DNA of 64,000 bases from Haemophilus_D parainfluenzae_AD (GCF_001679325.1 NZ_LZMX01000030.1), one strand, 5' to 3'. Shown: positions 49,711 through 59,595, numbered from the stretch's first letter. Numbers and translations: made by a program. Notes: generated from the letters alone by a model not told the origin.

Positions 49711-51984
49711 ATGACAACATTTCATTTAGCAGGATTTCCGCGTGTAGGCGCAAAACGTGAACTTAAATTTGCTCAAGAGCGTTACTGGCGTGGCGAAATT
49801 TCAGAAGCGGATTTATTAGATATTGCAAAAAGATTACGTGAACTAAACTGGCAACACCAAGCCAAGGCAAATGCTGATTTTGTCGCGGTGGCTGATTTTA
49901 CACTTTATGATCATATTTTAGATTTACAAGTGGCAACAGGTGCAATTCCTACTCGTTTTGGTTTCGATAGCCAAAACTTAACGCTCGATCAATATTTCCA
50001 ATTGGCGCGTGGCAATAAAACACAATTTGCGATTGAAATGACAAAATGGTTCGATACCAACTACCATTATCTCGTACCAGAATTCCATAAAGAGACACAA
50101 TTTAAAGCAAACCCAGCACATTATGTGACTCAAATTCGTGAAGCCAAAGCGCTTGGATATCAAGTCAAACCAACAATCGTTGGTCCACTCACCTTCCTTT
50201 GGTTAGGTAAAGAAAAAGGCGCTGCATTTAATCGCTTTGATTTATTAACAAAACTCGTGCCAGTTTATGTTGAAATTTTAAATGCGTTAGCTGCAGAAGG
50301 CGTAGAATATATTCAAATTGATGAACCCGCTCTCACCTTAGATTTACCGGCAGAATGGATTGCCGCTTATAAAGTGGTTTACGCCACTTTTACTGAACAA
50401 ATAAAAGCGAAATTATTGCTTGCGACTTATTTTGGTTCTGTGGCAGAACATGCTGATTTGTTAAAAAACCTACCTGTTGCAGGTTTACATATTGATTTAG
50501 TACGCGCACCAGAACAACTTGCTGCTTTTGCGGATTACGACAAAATCTTATCCGTGGGCATCATTGATGGCCGTAATATTTGGCGTGCAAATTTAAATCA
50601 AGTGTTAGATGTGGTTGAACCATTAAAAGCGAAATTAGGTGATCGTTTATGGGTTGCGCCAAGCTGTTCACTTCTCCACACGCCTTATGATTTAGAGGTT
50701 GAAACACAACTACAAGCCAATAAGCCTGAGCTTTATCAATGGTTGTCTTTCACGTTACAAAAAATTCAAGAATTACGTGCTATTAAGACAGCTCTTGAGC
50801 AAGGCCGTGAAGCGGTTCAAGCTGAATTAGCGGCTTCTCAAGCTGCTGCGGATGCACGTAAAAACTCGCATGAAATTCACCGCACTTGTGTGGCAGAACG
50901 ATTAGCAAATCTACCAAAAAATGCTGACCAACGTAAATCGCCATTTGCGGAACGCATTAAATTACAAAATGCGTGGTTAAATTTACCACTTCTGCCAACG
51001 ACGAATATTGGTTCTTTCCCACAAACGACAGCCATTCGTCATGCCCGTGCTGCCTTCAAAAAAGGTGAGCTTAGCTTAACTGATTACGAAACTGCAATGA
51101 AAAAAGAAATTGAATTTGTTGTACGTGAGCAAGAAAAATTAGATTTAGATGTATTGGTACATGGCGAAGCAGAACGTAACGACATGGTGGAATACTTCGG
51201 TGAACTACTCGATGGTTTTGCTTTCACCAAATTTGGTTGGGTACAAAGTTATGGTTCACGTTGCGTGAAACCGCCAGTGATTTACGGTGATGTTACTCGT
51301 CCAGAACCAATGACGGTACGTTGGTCGCAATATGCCCAAAGCCTTACCAATAAAGTGATGAAAGGCATGCTAACCGGTCCAGTCACAATCTTACAGTGGT
51401 CTTTCGTACGTAACGATATTTCTCGTGAAACGGTCTGTAAACAAATTGCAGTAGCCCTTTCTGATGAAGTATTAGATTTAGAAAAGGCAGGCATCAAAGT
51501 GATTCAAATTGACGAGCCAGCTATTCGTGAAGGTTTACCGTTAAAACGTGCAGATTGGGATGCTTATTTAAAATGGGCAGGCGAAGCCTTCCGTTTAAGC
51601 TCAATGGGTTGCCAAGATGATACTCAAATTCATACACACATGTGTTATTCCGAATTTAACGACATTCTACCGGCTATTGCAGCCTTAGATGCCGATGTCA
51701 TTACTATCGAAACCTCGCGTTCTGACATGGAATTACTCACCGCATTTGGTGATTTCAAATACCCGAATGATATTGGCCCAGGTGTATATGACATTCATAG
51801 TCCTCGAGTACCTGCAGCAGAAGAAATTGAACATCTTCTTCGCAAAGCATTACAAGTGGTGCCGAAAGAACGTTTATGGGTAAACCCAGACTGTGGTTTG
51901 AAAACACGCGGTTGGCCAGAAACAATTGCTGCATTAAAAGTGATGGTTGATGTCACGAAAAAATTACGTGCTGAATTAGCATAA
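49711..51984 (+). CDS. metE: Cobalamin-independent methionine synthase
   Basis: 757-aa zinc enzyme that methylates homocysteine with methyltetrahydropteroyl-triglutamate. The N-terminal domain begins TTFHLAGFPRVGAKRELKFA; the catalytic C-terminal half starts near residue 430 (LPTTNIGSFPQT). Zinc ligands are in HTHMCYSEF (near 640) and the late NPDCGLKTRGW (near 730). Length fits E. coli MetE (753). Control by the met boxes just upstream is likely; no riboswitch is seen. Confidence 0.97.
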   Translation: MTTFHLAGFPRVGAKRELKFAQERYWRGEISEADLLDIAKRLRELNWQHQAKANADFVAVADFTLYDHILDLQVATGAIPTRFGFDSQNLTLDQYFQLARGNKTQFAIEMTKWFDTNYHYLVPEFHKETQFKANPAHYVTQIREAKALGYQVKPTIVGPLTFLWLGKEKGAAFNRFDLLTKLVPVYVEILNALAAEGVEYIQIDEPALTLDLPAEWIAAYKVVYATFTEQIKAKLLLATYFGSVAEHADLLKNLPVAGLHIDLVRAPEQLAAFADYDKILSVGIIDGRNIWRANLNQVLDVVEPLKAKLGDRLWVAPSCSLLHTPYDLEVETQLQANKPELYQWLSFTLQKIQELRAIKTALEQGREAVQAELAASQAAADARKNSHEIHRTCVAERLANLPKNADQRKSPFAERIKLQNAWLNLPLLPTTNIGSFPQTTAIRHARAAFKKGELSLTDYETAMKKEIEFVVREQEKLDLDVLVHGEAERNDMVEYFGELLDGFAFTKFGWVQSYGSRCVKPPVIYGDVTRPEPMTVRWSQYAQSLTNKVMKGMLTGPVTILQWSFVRNDISRETVCKQIAVALSDEVLDLEKAGIKVIQIDEPAIREGLPLKRADWDAYLKWAGEAFRLSSMGCQDDTQIHTHMCYSEFNDILPAIAALDADVITIETSRSDMELLTAFGDFKYPNDIGPGVYDIHSPRVPAAEEIEHLLRKALQVVPKERLWVNPDCGLKTRGWPETIAALKVMVDVTKKLRAELA

Positions 51985-51997
51985 AATCAGTAAAAAG

Positions 51998-52036
51998 AAA
52001 GGCGAACATGAGAAATGATCTCTGTTCGCCTTTTTC
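51998..52036. terminator. Terminator between metE and cdd
   Basis: AAAGGCGAACA (51998-52008) pairs with TGTTCGCCTTT (52023-52033), with additional GAGA/TCTC pairing inside. The genes converge here. Confidence 0.85.
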
Positions 52037-52070
52037 TTTTATTTCAAAACAAATTCATTTTTGACCGCAC

Positions 52071-52946
52071 TTACAGGCTAATATATTCCATTTTCACCTT
52101 GCAGAGACTCTTCAATAACTGCTCTGCCATCTTGCGGTGACTTAAACGCAATGGTTTCTCTGCAAATACTACTCGCTCAATTTTTGATACATCCAATTGA
52201 TTTAAATAAGCAAAATTAATCGCCGTTTGCATTGCTGGTAAGCTTGGGTTAAATGCTGCATTTTCTGCATACCGACCACAAATCATTTCCCCATTTTTAA
52301 ATAAAATGCCTACACCGTGAGGGCTTTTAGAATAAGGTGAATGGGCTCGGTTTGCCCCTAAAATAGCTTTATTTGCTACTTCATCTTCTGTTGTCAATGT
52401 AAAACCTTGTTCTTCTTTGTTTAATAGAAGCAAATCAACGCCTAAAGCTTTCGGGCCAAAGCTATCGGGTAAATATTGAAGAAGTGGATTATTTTGACTG
52501 TGTGGCAAATGGATCTTTAAATCTTCCGCTTGATAAAGCTCATTCATAAATTGACGGCAGTGACCACAAGGCGTGTAATTCACCACAATATCCGTGATGC
52601 GAGATTCATTACGTAACCATGCATGGCTAATCGCACTTTGTTCAGCATGGATGGTTTGAGCCATGCTACTCCCCTGAAATTCTTGATTCGCACCAAAGTA
52701 AAAATCACCACTTTCACCAATCGCAATCGCGCCAACATGAAATTCTGAAATGGGTGTGTGGCTATAACAAGCTGTTACAGGCAAAAGTGCCAAACCTAAT
52801 TGAACAGGCGTAAGCTTAAATTCATCACAAATTGACCGCACTTTTTCAGCTGGTAAAAAACCTTTCCATTCTTGTTCTTCTAATGCAGAAAGAATTGCAT
52901 TTGAAAGTGGCGAATCGGCTAATGCTTGTTGAATTTTTTGTCGCAT
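52071..52946 (-). CDS. cdd: Cytidine deaminase
   Basis: 291-aa zinc enzyme converting cytidine and deoxycytidine to uridine forms for pyrimidine salvage; same long two-domain form as E. coli Cdd (294 aa). The catalytic HAEQSAISHAW carries H and E near residues 101-103, and the zinc pair is PCGHCRQF near 128-131. Shine-Dalgarno AAGGAG. Confidence 0.95.
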   Translation of the reverse strand: MRQKIQQALADSPLSNAILSALEEQEWKGFLPAEKVRSICDEFKLTPVQLGLALLPVTACYSHTPISEFHVGAIAIGESGDFYFGANQEFQGSSMAQTIHAEQSAISHAWLRNESRITDIVVNYTPCGHCRQFMNELYQAEDLKIHLPHSQNNPLLQYLPDSFGPKALGVDLLLLNKEEQGFTLTTEDEVANKAILGANRAHSPYSKSPHGVGILFKNGEMICGRYAENAAFNPSLPAMQTAINFAYLNQLDVSKIERVVFAEKPLRLSHRKMAEQLLKSLCKVKMEYISL

Positions 52947-53077
52947 TTTATCGTCTCCTTATATGTTATATGCCTATTCTACGATATTTGAGAAAAAACC
53001 TAAACGCTAAAAGACTTCGGAATATGTTTCTAACCATTTATCAATGAATTAAAACAAAAAAACGAGCAAAAAATAAC

Positions 53078-53100
53078 CGCACTTTTAAAGAGCGGTTATA
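53078..53100 (-). terminator. Terminator after the peptide-type ABC operon
   Basis: AACCGC and GCGGTT form a short stem 11 nt apart, with an uptake core inside. On the minus strand it follows the ATPase gene at 53126. Confidence 0.55.
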
Positions 53101-53125
53101 AATTAAGATGTTTTATTCACTTGTT

Positions 53126-53938
53126 TTATAACAACGATGGTGCAACACCAAGTAATTTTCGGGTGTAATCCACTGTTGGGTGATTGAAAATATCTTCTGT
53201 ACTACCCGTTTCCAAAATTTGACCGCCATACATCACAACAATGCGATCAGATACTTGGCGTACGGTTTGGATATCGTGAGAGATAAACACCATGGCAAGA
53301 TTGAGTTCTTTTTTCAAATCCGCCAATAAGTTTAATACCTGAGCACGAACGGATACGTCTAATGCAGAAGTCGGTTCATCCGCCACAATCAGTTTGGGAT
53401 TCAGCGCTAAAGCACGTGCAATCGCCACACGTTGTTTTTGTCCACCTGATAAACGAGTTGGCTCAACTTGTGCCGCAGAACGAGGTAAACCGACACGAGA
53501 AAGCAAGTCATACACACGTTTTTCCCGTTCATGAGGTTGCAACACATTGTGAATATCCATTGGGTCACGCAAAATATCCAACACTTTCATACGAGGGTTC
53601 AGTGCGGTTGCTGGGTCTTGGAAAATGACCGATACTTGGCGGCCGAATTGTTTTCTCGCTTCTGAGCTGCCATATTGCATTTGTAAGCCGTTGAATTTCA
53701 CTAAACCTGATGTTGGTTTAAGCAGCCCAATGATCACGTTCGCTAAGGTAGATTTCCCGCAGCCAGACTCCCCTACTAAACCAATGGTTTCCCCCGCTTT
53801 AATACCAAGACTCACATTGTTCACCGCAGTGAATTTTTTACGTTCAAACAATGAACCGTCGCGAGAAGGAAATTGAACCACGATATTTTCTAAATCGATG
53901 ATGTTTTGTTTTTTAATGACTTTAATACTACTGCTCAT
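53126..53938 (-). CDS. Peptide/nickel-type ABC transporter ATPase (DppF/OppF-like)
   Basis: 270-aa ATPase. Walker A GESGCGKST near residue 57-65, signature LSGGQKQR near 163, Walker B LIVADEPTSALD near 182, H-loop FISHDIQTV. The C-terminal oligopeptide-transporter extension is short. It starts 1 nt after the permease-ATPase fusion gene, so the complex probably has two different ATPase domains, one fused to a permease. Confidence 0.88.
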   Translation of the reverse strand: MSSSIKVIKKQNIIDLENIVVQFPSRDGSLFERKKFTAVNNVSLGIKAGETIGLVGESGCGKSTLANVIIGLLKPTSGLVKFNGLQMQYGSSEARKQFGRQVSVIFQDPATALNPRMKVLDILRDPMDIHNVLQPHEREKRVYDLLSRVGLPRSAAQVEPTRLSGGQKQRVAIARALALNPKLIVADEPTSALDVSVRAQVLNLLADLKKELNLAMVFISHDIQTVRQVSDRIVVMYGGQILETGSTEDIFNHPTVDYTRKLLGVAPSLL

Positions 53939-53939
53939 A

Positions 53940-55916
53940 TTATGCTCCTTTCGCTTCCGTTACAGGCTTAGCTAGATGAGAAGCCCACAAGTGAGACGGC
54001 TCGCCTTCCACAGCGGTTAATACCAATTTTTGCTCTGAATTTGCATCTGGTCGCAATGAACGACTAGCAAAACGGTCACCTGTAGCAAAATCGTAAGGCG
54101 ATGGTACGCTGCCCGGAATTTGATATAAACGTTTTGCACGGACTTCAGTTGAAAGTACAGAACCCAATAAGCCACGTGTATATTCGTGAGTTGGATTGGC
54201 AAGCAATAAGGATGTTGGTGCCATTTCGACCACTTGTCCTGCATACATTACGGTAATGTGGTGAGCTAACTGTGCAACCAATGCTAAATCATGGCTGACA
54301 AACACCATCGCAAACCCAAGTTTTTCACGTAATTCATTCAATAATTTCACTACTTCAGCTTGAACAGTAACGTCTAATGCGGTTGTTGGTTCATCGGCAA
54401 TTAATAATTTCGGTTCACGAGTTAATGCCATTGCAATTACCACACGTTGACGTTGACCGCCGGAAAGTTCATGCGGATAACGGTTCAATACTTTTTCAGG
54501 ATCAAGGTGTACCCATTCCAACAATTTTTCTGCGGTATGGTGGCTGCCACGTTTGATGAGCTGTGCCATTTGATCTTTGATACGCATTGATGGGTTTAAC
54601 GCACTTAAAGAGTCTTGGTAAATCATCGCAATTTCAGAACCACGCAATTCACTTAAATTGTGAGAATTAAGCAAGCTGTGTTGTTTACCGCTACGGTCGG
54701 TGAAAAGTACTTCCCCTGTGATTTTGGCTGTTTTTGGTAACAAGCCCATGATAGAGAATGCTGTAATAGATTTACCACAACCTGACTCGCCTACTAATCC
54801 CATGGTTTCTCCTTCATTTACGGTGAAGCTGATATTATCGACCAATGGAATTTCACCATAACGATTCGGGAAACGAATAGATAAGTTTTTCACTTGTAAA
54901 ATTGGTTTTGCATTTGGATCTAATTGCATACGATTCGTACGTGTGATTTCTTTTTCATGTAATTTGAGTAAGTAACGTTTTAATGCAAGACCTTCAGAAA
55001 GCGCTTCTTGTACGTCAGTAGAAAGACGTTCATCTGATTTGCCCTCTGGTTTTTTACCGCCTTTCAAACGAGGGTTAACCAATGCATCAGTAAGACCTTC
55101 TGCCAAGATATTTAAGGCTAATACGGTTAAAAGAATCATGATACCCGCAAAGGTTGTTGCCCACCATGCACCGTTCAATACGATATTACGGCCTTCAGAA
55201 AGAATGTTACCCCATGAAGGATGCGGTGGTTGTACACCTGCGCCCAAGAAAGAAAGCGAGGCTTCGAATACAATAGCATCAGCCACCATTACAGTTGCGA
55301 AAACTAAAACTGGTGCCGCGGTATTGCGTACAACGTGTTTGAGAAGAATATAAGTACGGCTACCACCAATAACGCGTTCAGCACGCACATAGTCTTCATC
55401 CCATTGTGATACCACATTCGCACGCACCACACGAGCAAGTTGCGGAGTATAAACCACGGCAATGGTGATGATAATGACCGGTACAGAATTACCAAAGGTT
55501 GCTAATAACACTGCCGCTAATGCGATACCTGGGAAGGCCATTAAAATATCCATTAAGCGCATGATAATTTCATTGCCCCATTTCTCGGATGTGGCTGCAG
55601 TTGCACCTAAAACACTACCGAAAATAATGGCACAAGCTACCGCACCTAAACCGATAAATAAGGACGTTTGAGCACCGTAAACAATACGAGAGAAAATATC
55701 ACGACCAAGTCGATCAGTCCCAAACCAATATTCCGCACTTGGAGCACGCATACGTGCGATCACTTCTAATGGATCATGTGTTGCTACCCAAGGGGCAAAC
55801 ACCGCCACTAAAGCAACGAAAACTAAGAATAATAATGAAATTTTTGATGCGGTGGAAAGTGCTCGGAATCTCGCACCGCTTGCAGCTAATCGATCTGCTA
55901 AACCTTGACGAAACAT
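53940..55916 (-). CDS. Fused permease-ATPase of a peptide/nickel-type ABC transporter
   Basis: 658-aa protein joining two usually separate subunits. Residues 1-290 are a DppC/OppC-type permease (N-terminal APSAEYWFGTDRLGRDIFSR motif, EAA-type loop near 190). Residues 335-650 are a DppD-type ATPase with Walker A GESGCGKSI near 371-379, signature LSGGQRQR near 480, Walker B LLIADEPTTALD near 500 and the C-terminal oligopeptide extension with PGSVPSPYDFATG. No frameshift is needed. It overlaps the upstream permease gene by one base (TAATG). Confidence 0.88.
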   Translation of the reverse strand: MFRQGLADRLAASGARFRALSTASKISLLFLVFVALVAVFAPWVATHDPLEVIARMRAPSAEYWFGTDRLGRDIFSRIVYGAQTSLFIGLGAVACAIIFGSVLGATAATSEKWGNEIIMRLMDILMAFPGIALAAVLLATFGNSVPVIIITIAVVYTPQLARVVRANVVSQWDEDYVRAERVIGGSRTYILLKHVVRNTAAPVLVFATVMVADAIVFEASLSFLGAGVQPPHPSWGNILSEGRNIVLNGAWWATTFAGIMILLTVLALNILAEGLTDALVNPRLKGGKKPEGKSDERLSTDVQEALSEGLALKRYLLKLHEKEITRTNRMQLDPNAKPILQVKNLSIRFPNRYGEIPLVDNISFTVNEGETMGLVGESGCGKSITAFSIMGLLPKTAKITGEVLFTDRSGKQHSLLNSHNLSELRGSEIAMIYQDSLSALNPSMRIKDQMAQLIKRGSHHTAEKLLEWVHLDPEKVLNRYPHELSGGQRQRVVIAMALTREPKLLIADEPTTALDVTVQAEVVKLLNELREKLGFAMVFVSHDLALVAQLAHHITVMYAGQVVEMAPTSLLLANPTHEYTRGLLGSVLSTEVRAKRLYQIPGSVPSPYDFATGDRFASRSLRPDANSEQKLVLTAVEGEPSHLWASHLAKPVTEAKGA

Positions 55917-56869
55917 TATAGACTCCGAATTTTAGGGTTAATCAACACATAGAGAATATCAACGATAATATTCACTAAAACGAAGGTAAAGGCGATTGTT
56001 AGTACCACACCTTGTACTAAGTGCAAGTCATGGTTGACGATACCGTTAAAAATCAATTTACCCATGCCTGGTAAGTCGAAGATTTGTTCGATAACTACCG
56101 CACCACCAAGTAAGTAACCTACACGTAAGCCTAATACAGTCACAGGTGTAATTAAGGCATTGCGTAATACATTGTGGCGAATAACGGTTGCATAAGGCAC
56201 ACCGTTACCAATCGCTGTTCTCACATAGTCTTTATCCATTTCTTCAACCATGGTTGTACGCACCACACGAATTAATGACGCACATACTGGCACAGCAAGT
56301 GCAAGAGATGGCAAAATCATGGAATTGATATACCCCATTGGGCTTTCGCTGAATGGTACAAAACCACCAGAAGGCAACCAATCTAATTCCAAAGAGAACC
56401 ATTGAATAAGTAAGATACCTAACCAGAATGATGGGGTCGCAACCGCTGCAACAGAGATTAAACGAATCACTTGGTCTACCCAGCTATCACGATAAAGCGC
56501 TGCAAGTACACCTAATGAGAAAGACACTACTGCCGCAAGCACCACGCCAATTAAGGTAAGTTGTAATGTGATTGGGAAAGATTTCGCTAGCATGCTACTG
56601 ATGGGTAATTCTGGTGGCATCGTCACACCAAAATCCAATACAAGTAAGTTGCCTAAGAAACGAAAATATTGAACAAAGAGTGGATCATTTAAGCCATGTG
56701 ATTCGCGGTAAAGTTGTTTTGCCGCTTCACTAGCACTTTCGCCTAATGCCACTGTAGCAGGATCACCCGGCGTGAATTGAAGCACGACAAAGACGAGTGC
56801 TGTTACACCAAGTATCATGACCGGCAAAGCCATCAATCGGCGTAACAATAATCGAAGTATCATTTCCAT
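55916..56869 (-). CDS. Peptide/nickel-type ABC transporter permease (DppB-like)
   Basis: 317-aa inner-membrane permease with six predicted spans. It begins MILRLLLRRLMALPVMILGV after two residues, includes TPGDPATVALG near 33, and has the EAA-type loop RTAIGNGVPYATVIRHNVLRN near 215-235. It is the first gene of a three-gene unit whose upstream region carries a CRP site. Confidence 0.88.
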   Translation of the reverse strand: MEMILRLLLRRLMALPVMILGVTALVFVVLQFTPGDPATVALGESASEAAKQLYRESHGLNDPLFVQYFRFLGNLLVLDFGVTMPPELPISSMLAKSFPITLQLTLIGVVLAAVVSFSLGVLAALYRDSWVDQVIRLISVAAVATPSFWLGILLIQWFSLELDWLPSGGFVPFSESPMGYINSMILPSLALAVPVCASLIRVVRTTMVEEMDKDYVRTAIGNGVPYATVIRHNVLRNALITPVTVLGLRVGYLLGGAVVIEQIFDLPGMGKLIFNGIVNHDLHLVQGVVLTIAFTFVLVNIIVDILYVLINPKIRSL

Positions 56870-57118
56870 CTGACCTCTCCTATTCTATTTTGAGAAATTC
56901 ATTAAATTAAAAATGAAGTGAAACAATCAAATTAAAAAACAAAATGATTTATACAAATCATAATATCCGCTCTATACCCTGTCAATCCAAGTACCTAGGG
57001 CAAAGTTCAAATCTGTGATCGGCTTCACAAAGATTTTTTTGAAATAAAATAGAGAGCAAAAATGATTGAAAAACAGGGGAAAAAATGACCGCACTTTGGT
57101 GTTAAAAAGAAAGAAAAA
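56870..57118. other. Control region upstream of the permease operon (copy A)
   Basis: About 250 bp. The part 56905-57045 is a diverged copy of 58818-58955, the upstream region of the binding-protein gene; it holds a palindrome around ATGATTT/AAATCAT (56944-56961) and a CRP site. No gene seen; one uptake core at about 57090. Confidence 0.7.
57014..57029 (-). promoter_or_regulatory. CRP site upstream of the permease operon
   Basis: TGTGATCGGCTTCACA is a perfect match to TGTGA-N6-TCACA. Confidence 0.75.
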
Positions 57119-57142
57119 AGGCTGTTGATTGCTCAACAGCCC
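57118..57142 (-). terminator. Terminator after the binding-protein gene
   Basis: GGCTGTTGA (57120-57128) and TCAACAGCC (57133-57141) with a T run on the minus strand. It separates the binding-protein gene from the permease operon downstream. Confidence 0.88.
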
Positions 57143-57160
57143 AAACATTAAAAAGTGCTT

Positions 57161-58759
57161 TTATTTACGGCCCACACCGAGGAAAGATAAACCGGTTGTC
57201 GCTAATGGTTGATAACCTTCAAGGCTGCTATCATCCCATGCTGAAGGGAGTTTACGGTGAACAATCGGATAAAGTGGTACTTCAGCCGCAATAATGTTAA
57301 TCGCTTCTTCCCATGATTTTTTCGCTTCAGCGTGATCTTTTGCTCTCACAGCTGCATTGAGCAATTCTGTCACTTTCGCAAATTCAGGGGTGTTGCTCCA
57401 GCGGAAACGACGTTTCGGCCATACATCACCACGATACCACCAGCTTAAAAGTAAGTCTAAGTCGTTACCGAACACTGATGGGTCACCTGGAGCGATTGCC
57501 ACTTCATATACACCCGGATCCACGTTGTTGCTGTATAACGCACCTGATTGTAGATGTTGTAAAGTCACTTTCACACCAGGAATCTTGTTCCAAGATTCTA
57601 AAATTAACGGTGCAGATTCTTTCACCCAGTCATGGTCAGTTGCGAGCAATTCAAATTTAAGCTCAGTTACACCGGCTTCTTTTAATAATGCCGCGGCTTT
57701 TTCAGGATCATAAGGATATTGAGTTGATGCCTTAATATAATCAGGGTGAGTCGTTTGTAAGTATGATGTTGCAGCTTCTGCATTACCATCAAATACAATA
57801 TCAACAAGTTTGTCAGTGTTTAAACCATAGTGTAATGCTTGACGTACTTTGGGATTGTTAAACGGTGCTTTTTCACAGTTAAACATTAAGAATAGCAAGC
57901 CGAAAGATTGAACAGATTGCACTTGTTGTTTTTTATTTTTCAAACGGCTAATGTCTAAATAAGGTACACTTTCCATTGCTTGAGTACGTTTAGACTCTTG
58001 TGCAGTTACGCGAGCGGCGGCATCAGAAAGTAATAACCAAGACATTTTTTCAACTTGTGCTGGATATTTACCGTTATAAGGTTCATAAGCTTCAAAGACG
58101 ATTTTGTCATCTTTCACTGCTGAAACAAATTTGAATGGACCAGAACCAATTGGATGTGCATCAAATGCAGATTGACCGACTTTATCGATCACGTGTTTCG
58201 GTACAATTTTCACGCAAGTTAAGCGATTAGCAAATAAAGCAAATGGATATTTCAATTTAAATTCCACAACTTTATCATCCACAGCTTTCACACTTTCAAT
58301 GAAATCAATAAACATCACAAATAATGATTTATTGGCAGGATCCATAATACGATTGAAAGAATACACAACGTCTTCAGTGGTGACTGGTGCGCCATCATGG
58401 AAGGTTGCGCCTTCACGTAAAGTAATGCGCCATGTTGTTTCATCAACTTGTTCTGGCTCTTTTCCAGCTAAAGCGAGATAAGGCTCACGAGTTGCAGGAT
58501 GCAAATCCACCAAACCTTCAAAAATATGCAAGTTTGCGGCATAAGGTGAAGCACCGCTTGATGTCATTGGGTCAAAACCAGTAGAAAGTGGATAAGCAAT
58601 CCCCGCTTCAATGGTTTTACCTTTAATGTCTGCAGCAAAGGCTTTTGGTGTAAATGTGCCTAATGTGCCACTAAATGCAATACCTGCCCCCACGCCAGCC
58701 ATAAGTTTCATAAAATGACGACGAGATTCATTAGTTTCAAAGGAAAAATGCTTTGTCAT
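57161..58759 (-). CDS. Tat-exported solute-binding protein, family 5 (peptide/nickel type)
   Basis: 532-aa periplasmic binding protein. A twin-arginine signal is plain: S12-R13-R14-H-F-M-K, then a weakly hydrophobic stretch and cleavage near KAFA-A. The SBP_bac_5 core follows, with YPLSTGFDPMTSSGAS near 58 and DGAPVTTEDVVYSFNRIMDP near 135. I chose ATG 58759 (AGGAG upstream); a longer frame adds 29 unlikely residues. Tat export suggests folding or cofactor binding in the cytoplasm. It belongs to the downstream permease/ATPase genes, from which a terminator and separate promoter divide it. Confidence 0.85.
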   Translation of the reverse strand: MTKHFSFETNESRRHFMKLMAGVGAGIAFSGTLGTFTPKAFAADIKGKTIEAGIAYPLSTGFDPMTSSGASPYAANLHIFEGLVDLHPATREPYLALAGKEPEQVDETTWRITLREGATFHDGAPVTTEDVVYSFNRIMDPANKSLFVMFIDFIESVKAVDDKVVEFKLKYPFALFANRLTCVKIVPKHVIDKVGQSAFDAHPIGSGPFKFVSAVKDDKIVFEAYEPYNGKYPAQVEKMSWLLLSDAAARVTAQESKRTQAMESVPYLDISRLKNKKQQVQSVQSFGLLFLMFNCEKAPFNNPKVRQALHYGLNTDKLVDIVFDGNAEAATSYLQTTHPDYIKASTQYPYDPEKAAALLKEAGVTELKFELLATDHDWVKESAPLILESWNKIPGVKVTLQHLQSGALYSNNVDPGVYEVAIAPGDPSVFGNDLDLLLSWWYRGDVWPKRRFRWSNTPEFAKVTELLNAAVRAKDHAEAKKSWEEAINIIAAEVPLYPIVHRKLPSAWDDSSLEGYQPLATTGLSFLGVGRK

Positions 58760-58859
58760 ACTAAACTCCTGATGAGTAATAAAATCATATTTTTGGTTTT
58801 TAAACCTAGCCAAACATTTCATTCGAAAATGAAGTAAAGCAATCAAATCTTAGAATAAA

Positions 58860-58873
58860 ATGATTTGTATCAA
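58860..58873. promoter_or_regulatory. FNR-like site upstream of the binding-protein gene
   Basis: ATGATTTGTATCAA matches TTGAT-N4-ATCAA at 9 of 10 fixed bases. Copy A has a related but different palindrome at 56944-56961. Confidence 0.5.
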
Positions 58874-58919
58874 TCATAATCATCTTCGATTCATTCTGTC
58901 AAAGGGGAAATATTGAATG

Positions 58920-58935
58920 TGTGATCTACTTCACA
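58920..58935 (-). promoter_or_regulatory. CRP site upstream of the binding-protein gene
   Basis: TGTGATCTACTTCACA is a perfect match to TGTGA-N6-TCACA. Confidence 0.75.
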
Positions 58936-59112
58936 GAGTTTTTTGTAACTTGAAACAAAAGCTTTTAACTATGTATAATTTATTATGAATAGATTTTAAC
59001 TATTGAATCACTAGATAATATGAAATAGCCATCAGAAAAAATGATGCTTATAATGACCGCACTTCCCAAGCAAGGGAATAACATTTTAATCAACAATAAA
59101 GAGGAAAATACT

Positions 59113-59595
59113 ATGTCAAAAACATCAATCGGTTTAGATAAAAAAGCATCTGAAAAATTAGCAGCAAAATTAAACGAATTATTAGCAACCTATCAAGTCT
59201 TCTATACTAACGTGCGTGGTTACCACTGGAACATTAAAGGCGTAAACTTTTTTGAATTACACGCAAAATTTGAAGAAATCTACACAGATTTAGTAGAAAA
59301 AGTTGATGAGGTCGCAGAACGTATCTTAACTTTAGGTTACACACCACATAACGGTTATTCACAATACTTCAAAGACTCACGTATTAAAGAAGAGTTAGGA
59401 GTAAGTGATGCACAATCTTGCTTAAAAGGCACATTAGAAGGATTAAAAGTATTACTTGAGCAACAACGTGAAATTCTTGAATTAGCAGGTGAATCTGATG
59501 ATGAAGGTACAGCGTCTCAAATGAGCGACTACATCAAAGAACAAGAAAAACTTGTTTGGATGTTCCAAGCAGCTTGTCAAACTTGCCATGCTTAA
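59113..59595 (+). CDS. dps: Dps, DNA-protecting ferritin-like protein
   Basis: 160-aa Dps-family miniferritin (12-mer) that oxidises iron with peroxide and protects DNA. The inter-subunit ferroxidase site is visible in NVRGYHWNIKGVNFFELHAKFE (H and the later E/D) near residues 34-58 and DLVEKVDEVAERI near 63. I chose ATG 59113 because of GAGG upstream and the conserved start. The C-terminal cysteines (QAACQTCHA) are unusual to my memory. Confidence 0.9.
   Translation: MSKTSIGLDKKASEKLAAKLNELLATYQVFYTNVRGYHWNIKGVNFFELHAKFEEIYTDLVEKVDEVAERILTLGYTPHNGYSQYFKDSRIKEELGVSDAQSCLKGTLEGLKVLLEQQREILELAGESDDEGTASQMSDYIKEQEKLVWMFQAACQTCHA

Larger units (their letters stand above)
58760..59112. other. Intergenic region between the binding-protein gene and dps (copy B of the control region)
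   Basis: 353 bp. Contains copy B of the duplicated control region (58818-58955) with an FNR-like site and a CRP site, then an AT-rich stretch and a single uptake core near 59056 before dps. An ORF extension of dps upstream of 59113 is not conserved-looking. Confidence 0.7.

Noticed and set aside
55039..55353. Plus-strand ORF of 104 aa within the permease-ATPase fusion
   Set aside because: Antisense shadow of a conserved membrane-domain coding sequence, without a ribosome-binding site.
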